Shown: positions 11,483 through 19,530 of the stretch, one piece after another
Layout: every line of letters begins with the position of its first letter
How positions within the stretch are numbered: the first letter of the stretch is position 1
Assembly: GCA_025769875.1 (NCBI GenBank)
Contig: JAGFNK010000054.1
Location: forward strand, 62,001-126,000
Length of the DNA stretch: 64,000 bases
Origin: Russula earlei
Lineage: Eukaryota > Basidiomycota > Agaricomycetes > Russulales > Russulaceae
Direction of reading: 5' to 3'
Program-made: the position numbers and the translations under genes
The notes under the pieces: generated by a model
Database searches by the model: none
Told to the model about the DNA's origin: nothing
What the model saw: the letters and a program-made list of their open reading frames with translations, nothing else

Positions 11483-12692
11483 CAGTCATTACAACAACAA
11501 ATATGTGAATTACAGTTAACAGATGAAGACAACTGATATTAGTTAATGTTAATCATATGACATGTCACTGTCATCACACCTGTCACACCTGTCACTCCCG
11601 GCTAATCCCAAAATTCAAGTTCCAAGTTCAAGTTTCAAGAAATCTCAGTTGTTGTATGGGGCCTAAAGTTGTTTCATCATTTTGTCATTGGAAAAAAGAT
11701 GTCAGGGAGATAAAGTTTTGTTATAATCATTCATGACAGCAAAATCTAGCATTTTAGAAAACATAATGTTAACATTTTTCATGCAGAAGATTTTTGAATA
11801 CATTCACAATTTTGTCAAAGGAAAAATTGTGACAAAACTGAATATGAAATCCTCAAGATGTTTCATCATTTTGTTTATAACATTTAGATATATCATGGTC
11901 AATTCTGAATGATGCTGGACATCTATATACCACAAAAAGAGGCCATAAAGTTTGAGCTGAGCCATGACAGCACAAGTGACACAACTTTATGGCCTCTTTT
12001 TGTGGTGTATAGATGTCCAGCATCATTCAGAATTGACCATAATATATCTAAATGTTATTAAAAAAATGATGAAACATCTTGAGGATTTCATATTCAGTTT
12101 TGTCACAATTTTTCCTTTGACAAAATTGTGAATATATTCAAAAATTTTCTGCATGAAAAATGTTAACATTATGTTTTCTAAAATGCTAGATTTTGTTGTC
12201 ATGAATGATTATAACAAAACTTTATCTCCCTGACATCTTTTTTCCAATGACAAAATGATGAAACAACTTTAGGATTTCATATTCTGTTTTGTCAAAATTT
12301 TTCCTTTAACAAAATTGTGAATGTATTTAAAAATTTTCTTCATTAAAAATGATAACATTATGTTTTCTATAGGGCTAGATTTTGTTCTCATCAATGATTA
12401 TAACAAAACTTTATCTCCCTAACATCTTTATTCAAGTCACAAAACTTTTTCAAAAATTTCCAAAAATTCACAATTTTTATTCCACCTTTTTCATAAACCC
12501 AAATTTTGCAGTTTTGTTTTTTTCACAATTATGTTTCACCCAAAATTTTAAAATAAGTTAAAATTTATTGTAACAAGATATAAGATTAATTTTCACAAAT
12601 TGTTTGCTACAAATTTGTATAAAATAATAAATTTTTTGTTTTTCAAAATGTTACAGTTTTGTCATTCACATAAGTTGATTTACCAACCAGTG

Positions 12693-12902
12693 CCTGTAGG
12701 TGTATGGATCAGTGTGATCAGTCCATCTTCAATATATTGGCAAATGGTGTGATGCTTAATAGGGATATGTTTTGATCGTCTTCCAGTAACTGGATTGAGT
12801 GTGAGATCAACTGCGCCTTTGTTATCACCATGAACTGGAATTGGATCAGAGATCTGATAGCTGATCTTGGAGAAGAAGCTCTGATACCATGTGGCTTGAT
12901 TA
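12693..12902 (-). pseudogene. Ty1/copia RNase H fragment
   Basis: The minus-strand frame reads NQATWYQSFFSKISYQI, VHGDNKGAVDL, RRSKHIPIKHH and IEDGLITLIHTPTG. The D-N-K-G-A and S-K-H-I-x-I-K-H-H motifs are diagnostic of copia RNase H. The frame is open and runs into the piece at 7824-7944 once the foldback insert is removed. Its upstream side is cut at 12902 by the second Harbinger copy, and the rest of the polyprotein is missing from the window. Confidence 0.82.
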
Positions 12903-13291
12903 GGCCCCATTTACCAACCGAGAATTCTTGAATCTTGAACTTGAACTCAGGATTTCGGTATTTTCCTGGGGGTGACAGGAGTCACAGGGGTGATGAACAA
13001 TAACTTGATTAACTAACTAATACAAGTTTCTTTAATTATAATTTCTTTAATTATAATTATGAGCTCTTTCCCACCAGATTTGCAAATTTGCTTGTTGTGA
13101 TTGCATATTTGTGTGTGTGAAGTTAGATGTCCGCATACTTGGAGTTGACTCAGGAGTCAGTACTTGGCTTTGTTCAGGACTTTCCCTCCATCGTCTTTTT
13201 CCATGTATGCATGGCGTGCATTTTTCTCTTGCCTTCTTTTTTTAATCCCCTCCTCCCTCCATACCTCCTTTGTTCGGTACCCCCATCATAC

Positions 13292-15028
13292 ATGCAGACC
13301 CACTCAGCCTCTGATTCTTCTGTGGGAGAAAGTCAAGCAGATGGTAATGCCACATGGACAACTAAGGATGAAGTGGCCTTTTTAGATTTTCTTTTGGAGC
13401 ATAGGGACAAAATGACCTCCAACTCTATGTTCAAGGACCACATCTTCAACAATGCAGCCTCTCAGATCAACCCCCTTCGTGAGAAGGGTGGTGTCAAGAC
13501 TGGGAGCACATGCAAAACAAAATGGAACAGGGTGCTGTATTGTCCACTTCATCCCTTCCCTCAATGCTGACACCAGTCCAACAGTTGAAGACTGAATACA
13601 GTATCATCTCCTTCCTCAAGCTACAGTCTGGGTTTCCCTGGGATGATGAGAAAGGAGTGGATGTAGGGTTAGAAATGGAGGGGCAGTGGGCCAATTTAGT
13701 CAAGGTGTGTGTGTGTGTGTATAACTCCTGCTTCTTTAACAACGTCTGACCTTAGCAGAAAAAACCAAGCACCAAGAAGTACCACAACAAGGGCTGGTCA
13801 CATTGCAAGGCTATGGAGTCTCTCATTGGATTGAAATCCAAAGGCAAAAGTGCCTATCAGGGTACACAGCAAACACTTCATGCAGATTCAGATCCTCCAT
13901 TTGGGTCACCTTCTCATCTGTCCCCCAACTCATTCGGATCTTAATTTGATGGTGGTGCGTTTCTCATCAACTTCACTGTCAAATGCCTCTCCTCTCACCC
14001 TGCTTCTCAGTTTGGAAGCATAGATCTGATCATGTCTCCGTAAGTGAAATGTCAAGCAAAAGACAAAGGACCAACACTGTGGCATCTGCTGTCATTGGTA
14101 TGTCAGCGGTCATGAACATGGGTCATTGTTAAGATTCTCATGTTCTGTGTTTCTCAGTCTGCTTACCTATGCATTGGTGACTCATCCATGTTTACTCATA
14201 TGTGCTTATTCATCTGGCTTAGTGATTGCTTACTAACTTGCTTACTCGTTGATCAGTAATGGCTTACTCACTACTTACTGATTGATGACAGATACTAGGA
14301 AAGAATGACTCACGTGTGAGTCATTTCTGACATTCTTGAATTGCACTTTATGTATTTGGATACTACTGGTTCTCAGCTATGTGCACCCCAAGTTTCATAT
14401 GAATCGGATCAGTAGTTGTGGAGATATTGTATAAATAGTCTGTGGTACTGAGAAGTCAAGCCTTACGCTCAACTTACTCTCTTACAAGCAACAATCATCT
14501 TGTCAATGTTCTAAACAAACTATAAGTGATAACTCTAAGTGAAAGAGGTCCCTCTCTTCTCTTACACCTATTCTTCCTGAGATAATATCAAAGGACTTGG
14601 AGTTTAACTAAATCAAGCAACTCTTTCACTAAGAGTCAGTAACAAGATCAGTTAGATCTTAACAGTCATTGAGTCCTTTGACTTGACTGTGCAAGCTCTC
14701 AATGAGCCTGAGCCTGAGCCCGCCCTTGAAGCCGCACCCTCACTTGATGAACAACTTGGGAATGCATCTACAGGGTGCTGTTGTACCTGTGCTTATGACA
14801 GTTCCTGAGCATGTGTGTTGGTCACTGGCAGTCAAAACCCTTGCCACTGATATCAAGGATGGTCACTGGCTGCCAACGGGCGACATTGTCCCAGCACTCA
14901 GCCTCCTCTCCAATGGCAATATTGCAGATGTTGATAGTTACCTCACACTTGGATTAGATAAGGATCCAGAATTGCGTGATCTTGCGCATCAATACATATA
15001 TAATATGTTAGCAAAAACCAAATTGTAA
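13292..15028 (+). pseudogene. Harbinger 2 SANT/Myb-like protein, split by a solo LTR
   Basis: Starts MQTHSASDSSVGESQADG. The SANT-like block is ATWTTKDEVAFLDFLLEHRD ... SMFKDHIFNNAASQINP ... KTGSTCKTKWNR, closely matching the first copy. Later pieces include EYSIISFLKLQSGFPWDDEK and, after the LTR at 14127-14664, a C-terminal block TDIKDGHWLPTGDIVPALSL ... DSYLTLGLD ending MLAKTKL. The LTR insertion destroys the gene; several frame changes between 13560 and 14120 may be introns or decay. Confidence 0.68.
14127..14664. mobile_element. Solo LTR with 5-bp target duplication
   Basis: 538 bp beginning TGTTAAGATT and ending AGATCTTAACA, so the tips are inverted repeats with TG..CA ends. It is flanked by GTCAT on both sides (14122-14126, 14665-14669), a 5-bp duplication typical of LTR retrotransposon integration. 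A TATAAATAG box lies near 14431. It shows no internal retroelement coding, consistent with LTR-LTR recombination. It is not the same sequence as the LTR at 7287. Confidence 0.92.
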
Positions 15029-15059
15029 TTGTAATTTCAAATGTCATGTTGTCATGTGT

Positions 15060-15432
15060 TATGTGTATGTAAAATAAATTTGTCATTGATGGTATCATGC
15101 AGCCACAGGGACTGAGTCCATCTATGCTGACTCAGTCTGCTTGGCAGCAAAGAAAAACTTTCAAAGTGTTGCATTGTCCGTCCCATCATTTCCCCCCCCA
15201 ATGCCCAATCAATGACTGGTAAAGAAGCGATGTCAACGACTTGTGGTCCTCTTGCATATGTTGACTCTTGTCTTGCTTTGCTGTGAAGCATATATACAAC
15301 TTGTCCAAGCCATCTGTCCTCATCGTATTCCATATCACCCATCAGCATTAACTGGGGCTGCATGGGTTCATGAACTACTCACTGGCCATCCAGAGCGCAT
15401 TCGGAGCAAGCTTGGAGTACATAAACATGTAT
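15060..15432 (+). pseudogene. Inverted transposase N-terminal segment
   Basis: Plus-strand sequence matches the minus-strand N-terminal coding part of the first Harbinger transposase: compare PIPYHTSTLTGLAWVHELL (first copy) with RIPYHPSALTGAAWVHELL here, followed by SKLGVHKHV. The flanking C-terminal transposase code stays on the minus strand, so this block has been inverted relative to the gene. The right breakpoint is near 15432; the left one is less clear. Confidence 0.7.
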
Positions 15433-16605
15433 GCGCCCTTCAAATTCTCATTCTCACATATTGCTCCCACATGTCACCAGCAATTCTGTCTCGCCTGCAA
15501 TTCGCTCACTCCCTCTCATGCTGTGTCACTGGGCCTTCAGCAAGTTCACCAGCCTCCTCCTCATCTTGAGAGCCCATGTGGAGCTCAGCCACATCATCGA
15601 AGGTGGAAATCTCCCTAGGATCATACTCACGAATAAAATTGTGCAGTGCTGCAAGCGCAGCTGCGATGCACGCCTGAATTGACATGTTATAGTTAAAGGG
15701 ACAATCAAGTAATTGGAACTGTTGCTTGAGGATTCCAAAGATGCGTTCTATGACATTGCGAGCTCGAGCATGATGCAGATTGAACAACTCCTCACACATG
15801 TGTGGCCTGGGACAAATGTCAGTGAGAAAACTCAGGAGATGAGAAACATTACCTTGTGTTTGCATGACCCCATTCAGCGAGATGGTACCGCACACCTTGA
15901 TAAGGGGTGAGAAGTACATCTGATGAGGCAAAGCCTCCATCGCCAAGATAATACTTTCCACTTGGGATAAAAAAATCAGAAAGTTGTGCGTCAAGGAAGA
16001 GTGTCACATCAGCAGTGGAACCCTCCCAACCAGTCAGGAGATAGGTGAAGCAGAGGTCGAAAGAACATGCCACAAGGCAGTTCTGTGTGATTACTCCTTT
16101 GTGGTTCCTTGCCATGTCACGCTCATCAGCAGTGGCAGAACACTTGATATGTGTGCCATTGACAGCACCTAGGGCATCCTTGAGATATGGATAGAGCTTG
16201 GGGTTACTTCAGATAAAGGGGTGAGGGGGCAAATTGGCGTCAGGGAGCTGCACAAATGTGGTATAGAAGGGGGGGCTTGAGAGAACTCCAAGAATTTTTT
16301 AAAATACCTAACTGCCTGTCAGAACAAGTGTGAAGAAACCCAAGTGATACATACTTTGAAATGGTGTGGGGTGACTGCTGGAAACGCTCTCTGACATGAG
16401 TTGATGACAGCCCTGTAACAGCAGTATAGAGGAAGATGGTGATTTGTTCTTCAATTAGGACATGTTGTGATGAGGCAACACCAAGGTTTCGGATGGTCCA
16501 CCGGAGGGTGTCAAAGACATTCTGCCACATGCCCTCGCCCTCAATGCCCCCACCTTCACCATGCACTGATGAGTCCTGATGCACAGCCGAAGAGCCCCAT
16601 ACCAT
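15433..16605 (-). pseudogene. Harbinger 2 DDE transposase, inactivated
   Basis: Minus-strand blocks: TIRNLGVASSQHVLIEEQ, RFQQSPHTISKYVS, then DALGAVNGTHIKC, ARNHKGVITQNCLVACSFDL, LLTGWEGSTADVTLFLDAQL, KYYLGDGGFASSDVLL (Asp), RNVIERIFGILKQQFQLL (Glu) and AALAALHNFIREYDPREI. As in the first copy, the first catalytic Asp is Asn, and a stop (TGA, 16209-16211) occupies the same codon as the TAA of the first copy. Its true N-terminus is absent here and found inverted at 15060-15432. Confidence 0.75.
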
Positions 16606-17674
16606 GCTGCCATCTTTGTTGCCATTGGACAGTGTTGCTACTGTACATTTTGGTATGCCTTTTCTCCCCTTTTACTAGTCTCTCATTTTGTTAGTCAGAG
16701 ATCTGCATGCTGCCTATGTGTCCATTTCCCAGCCTGCTGCTGTCTTCCCTCTCCCTTTCTACTTCCACCCCCCCTTGCTCCTCTACCTCACATCTGCCAT
16801 CCAATCTCTCCAATTGTCCCACCTGCAATTGCATTTGGCAGCACCATCAGTGCCCAAGCAACCACCCACCAGCACTCTCCCTATCCCCCCTCCAGCCTCT
16901 CCTTTGCATTGTCTCCCCCTCCTCACATTGCAACTTGACCACACCCCTCATCACCCCACGTGGCCTTGGCCATCCTTCACAACTTGCCACACACCACTAC
17001 CACAGCTGCTGGAGATCACAACTCAATACCTCATGTTGTCCAGCTTTGGTCCCCTTCTCATGTCTAGATTTCCTTTCATATGCCTGTCTTTTGTGCTTTT
17101 CCTGTCCCTTAGCCTTAGTTCCCACCTGTATATGCTACCATCTTGAATAAAGTTGCCCTGTTGTTCCCTTATCATCTGTGTGAACCTGAGTGCAGTTGAA
17201 TGAACAAACACATTCTCATGTTCCTGCACACCACAATGCTTGAGTCAAAAACACTATGGGGCTGCCTCAAGACAGCCCATGAGTACAACATGAGGGAAAA
17301 ATAATAGATTTAGGCCATGATCTTGAGTTGTAATTCATCTAATACACATGTGGAGGTGGCTTGAGTCCAGCTCCACCAATTCTCACTCAAATCTCATGAA
17401 AAGAATGGGGCTGCCTAGCCCTCATTGAGGCAATTCAGGGACAATAAGTTTCATATGAATTGAAGCTGTTTTGAGGGAGATATTTATCCTGCACATTTGA
17501 GGGGATTTTCTGCACTGATTTGGGTGGAATTCAAGCTCTGCCAAGTGTGCTGAAAACAGCAATAAGTCAGCTAAGGGTTTTCCAGATTTTCCTGATGACT
17601 AGGTACTTGTTGATTCACTATATCTATCATAGGGCATTAGACAAGTTATAATTGGGCCTGCTGTTGATTGGAGA
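16606..17674. repeat. Repeat-nest DNA not assigned to a family
   Basis: AT-rich in part, with a strongly C/T-rich block at 16620-17140 whose open frames are Ser/Pro/Leu-rich and low-complexity. It could be the linker part of a Harbinger DNA-binding gene, but I see no diagnostic motif. The stretch 17150-17674 shows no coding signal. Confidence 0.4.
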
Positions 17675-17932
17675 AGAAGGGGTGTTGCTGGGTGCCTGTT
17701 AGAGATGGTCAATTGCCACTGTCCAAAGGGTCACCTGTGACTTGCCCTCATATGGTGCATAAGTACCTTGTTGACAATAGTGTGAGTGAGCCCTTTCAGG
17801 AAGAGTTGTGTAACCAGTTTGTCTCCTTGTGTGTACCCTGCTTCTTGAGCAAGTTGTTCGAAGTCCACAATGTATTGACCTATATAGGGCCATTGCATTT
17901 TCAAACGTTCTGTTAACGTCGCTCAAGGGAAA
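17675..17932 (-). pseudogene. Ty3/gypsy-type gag remnant
   Basis: Minus-strand pieces read ERLKMQWPYIGQYIVDFEQL, AQEAGYTQGDKLVTQLFL and KGLTHTIVNKVLMHHMRAS. The pattern of a YxxxFxxLAxxAGY block followed by a LFLKGL helix fits the retrotransposon gag domain of Ty3/gypsy elements. It is short and its frame breaks afterwards. It marks the right edge of the repeat nest, where composition returns to host level. Confidence 0.6.
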
Positions 17933-17935
17933 CTA

Positions 17936-18516
17936 ATAGCGCCTGATCTCGCATCGCGATCCTTTGCAATAAGGTTAGATCCGATTGCGACACAATCATT
18001 GACCCACCAGGTCCGCTGGGTGCTGAACGTCGGGCAGTACTTTCCAAGGAATGAGTTGGCTAACGCAAGCGCGGCCAGCTTCCATTCCTGACTTCCAGCG
18101 GCAATCCTCAAAGACGAGCTCACAAACCCAATGCAGTCCGTCACAGTTTCTTCTCATCCTGCAGGGATGAGATTCTTCCCTGCCAACCAGGTGTTCACCC
18201 TAGTCAAACAAGCCTTCACCGAGCTTCAGTGGGGGCCAACAATCGTTCGGCGCTTCTTAATTGGCCCGCTCGCCCTTGTCATGAGGGAACTGCCAATGTA
18301 TGCGTTCCCCAGCCTTACGTTCTCGTCCGAATAAGGACTTCTCAACGGGATCGAGGGCTTTTCCGTAAGATTCTGGGAAGAAGTCTATGTTTGCGTAGTC
18401 ATGGATCGTACGTAGTGCGCTTGGTGTCGTCATCTCACTCGCTGTTGATTTCGTCGCAATTATCAGGGCATTGGAGCGGAGGTGCATGCGAATCACAAGA
18501 CTAGTGGTCGATGTAT
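17936..18516. other. 3' flank of Trs33, no gene assigned
   Basis: Host-like base composition. Open frames on both strands up to ~90 residues (e.g. minus 18144-17923) have no recognisable family. The Trs33 3' UTR should lie in the right part; the left part abuts the repeat nest and may be a remnant of a disrupted gene, but nothing diagnostic is visible. Confidence 0.35.
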
Positions 18517-19407
18517 TCAAGGTAATTTGGGAACCTTGACTTGGAATGTACCTGTGGGCCCGTCCTGAGTGAAAAGTCCAGCCGAGCAACATAGGAGACA
18601 TACACTGAGGAAGGTTGGTTTCTGTTGTTACTGTCCCATGCAACCCCAGCCTCATTAACGCTCCGCGAATGATACCGGTTGGCATCGCTACATACTACAT
18701 AATGCTGCGTTACCAGGACAGAATCCTCTGATACCATTAGAACTGTACCTACAACTCTCGCTCGCTTTGTAGCGTCTGTCCTGCTCTCCCAAGAAGAGAT
18801 ACGCGCAACGGGCTTGAAAGAGTTGTCTTGCAGAACGTAGACGCCCTATAAATTTCCAATAAATGTGTTGACGAGAGTATTCCAAAGCAGAAAACCCAAC
18901 TCGGTGGTTTGTTCGGAGGTTGTCGACCTGCTTATCCCAGCATGCTGACCATAGGTCTTTACAAACGAATTTTACAATATCCAAGGTATCAGCAAACGCA
19001 GTTCGGCCATGGCACAACCTTTGGATGTTAATCTACACTGTTTTGCGTGAGGACATATGACCCCCTCACCTTTCTGTAATGTTCGCGCCCACGTGTAAAC
19101 CGATTGCTTCCAAACGCGCGCGGAGTCCCTCGTCGTCATCATCGCCAGACGCAGAGGACCCTGCCCCGAAAGAGTCGCGCTGTGCATCCTTCCTAGCTTT
19201 AACTGGCGTTGGTGTGGGCGGCGGAATAAGTCCTGCTTCGATCATCTCATCCTCCACCTTTTTGGCACGGGCGTCAGCGACGGCGGACGAATGGCGCAAA
19301 ATCTGCACCGCCTCGATGAGAAAGTACTCCATGGCTGCTGCATCCACGAAACGTGGCTGTGGGTCTGCCAAAGCAGCCAACGAAGGGGCTCCTGCGGTGA
19401 CGCTCAT
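18517..19407 (-). CDS. TRS33: TRAPP complex subunit Trs33 (TRAPPC6)
   Basis: Core subunit of the TRAPP tethering complexes, which act as Rab GEFs at the Golgi. Exons on the minus strand: 19407-19070, 19018-18901, 18845-18749, 18687-18604, 18551-18517, summing to 223 residues. Key segments: PRFVDAAAMEYFLIEAVQIL, an acidic linker (ASGDDDDEGLRARLEAIG), LHVGANITER, TLDIVKFVCKDLWSACWDKQ, VDNLRTNHR|GVYVLQDNSF, then AMPTGIIRGALMRLGL and TFQVKVPKLP. These are the diagnostic Bet3/Trs33 fold blocks. The intron 2 donor is the weak GTTGGG, and the exon 3 end (GTACAG donor at 18748) was chosen for frame. It is divergent from UBR1 across 123 bp. Confidence 0.92.
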
Positions 19408-19530
19408 GGGTGGAGGCAGATAGGGCTCGGACTGAGCGGACCGGGTGGGACGCTTACGAGGATGATGACAGGCACCTCGGCTTAATCGACAGTATCGCAT
19501 CCACCGTGTTCGTTCCTCGCGAGTGCCATC
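19408..19530. promoter_or_regulatory. Bidirectional promoter Trs33/UBR1
   Basis: Only 123 bp separate the two divergent start codons, so both core promoters must lie here or overlap the coding starts. No clear TATA box is visible. Confidence 0.5.

Larger units (their letters stand above)
8431..11663. mobile_element. PIF/Harbinger transposon, full length with TIRs
   Basis: The 3,233-bp element begins GGCCCATACAGCAACTGAG and ends with the reverse complement (GGCCCCATACAACAACTGAG). It is flanked by TAA on both sides (8428-8430, 11664-11666), the 3-bp TWA target duplication of PIF/Harbinger. Terminal inverted repeats of about 160 bp (8431 to ~8595 and ~11500 to 11663) include repeated AGGTGTGAC units. 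It carries the two usual convergent genes, a SANT/Myb-like DNA-binding protein (+) and a DDE transposase (-), both damaged. It is inserted in the left arm of the foldback element. Confidence 0.88.
7945..12692. mobile_element. CACTA-type foldback element with ~700-bp arms
   Basis: Both ends are CACTGGTTGG(N)AAATCAAC in inverted orientation, and each is flanked by CCT (7942-7944 and 12693-12695), a 3-bp target duplication. CACT(A/G) termini with 3-bp duplications are characteristic of the CACTA/EnSpm (CMC) superfamily. The right arm is 11983-12692 (710 nt). The left arm is 7945-8430 plus 11667-11952, split by a Harbinger insertion. The loop is about 30 nt (11953-11982). The arms are near-perfect reverse complements apart from an ~80-nt difference near 8060-8160. 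There is no transposase gene, so it would be non-autonomous. Superfamily assignment rests on ends and duplication length only. Confidence 0.75.
12903..16605. mobile_element. Second PIF/Harbinger copy, rearranged, right end missing
   Basis: The left end GGCCCCATTTACCAACCGAG follows TTA (12900-12902), a TWA target. Sub-terminal sequence resembles the first copy (TTGAACTTGAAC..., GGTGACAGG). It carries the same convergent gene pair: a SANT-like protein (+) interrupted by a solo LTR, and a DDE transposase (-). About 370 bp of transposase N-terminal coding sequence (about 15060-15432) lie inverted. No right inverted repeat was found after 16605, so the element is truncated or further rearranged. 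The right limit is approximate. Confidence 0.7.

Noticed and set aside
16620..17150. Ser/Pro-rich plus-strand frames as a host gene
   Set aside because: Low-complexity C/T-rich DNA within the transposon nest, with several frames equally open and no motif.
18257..18685. Long minus-strand frame as an independent gene
   Set aside because: Its first part is Trs33 exon 4 read through an intron; the rest lies beyond the Trs33 stop and has no recognisable family.
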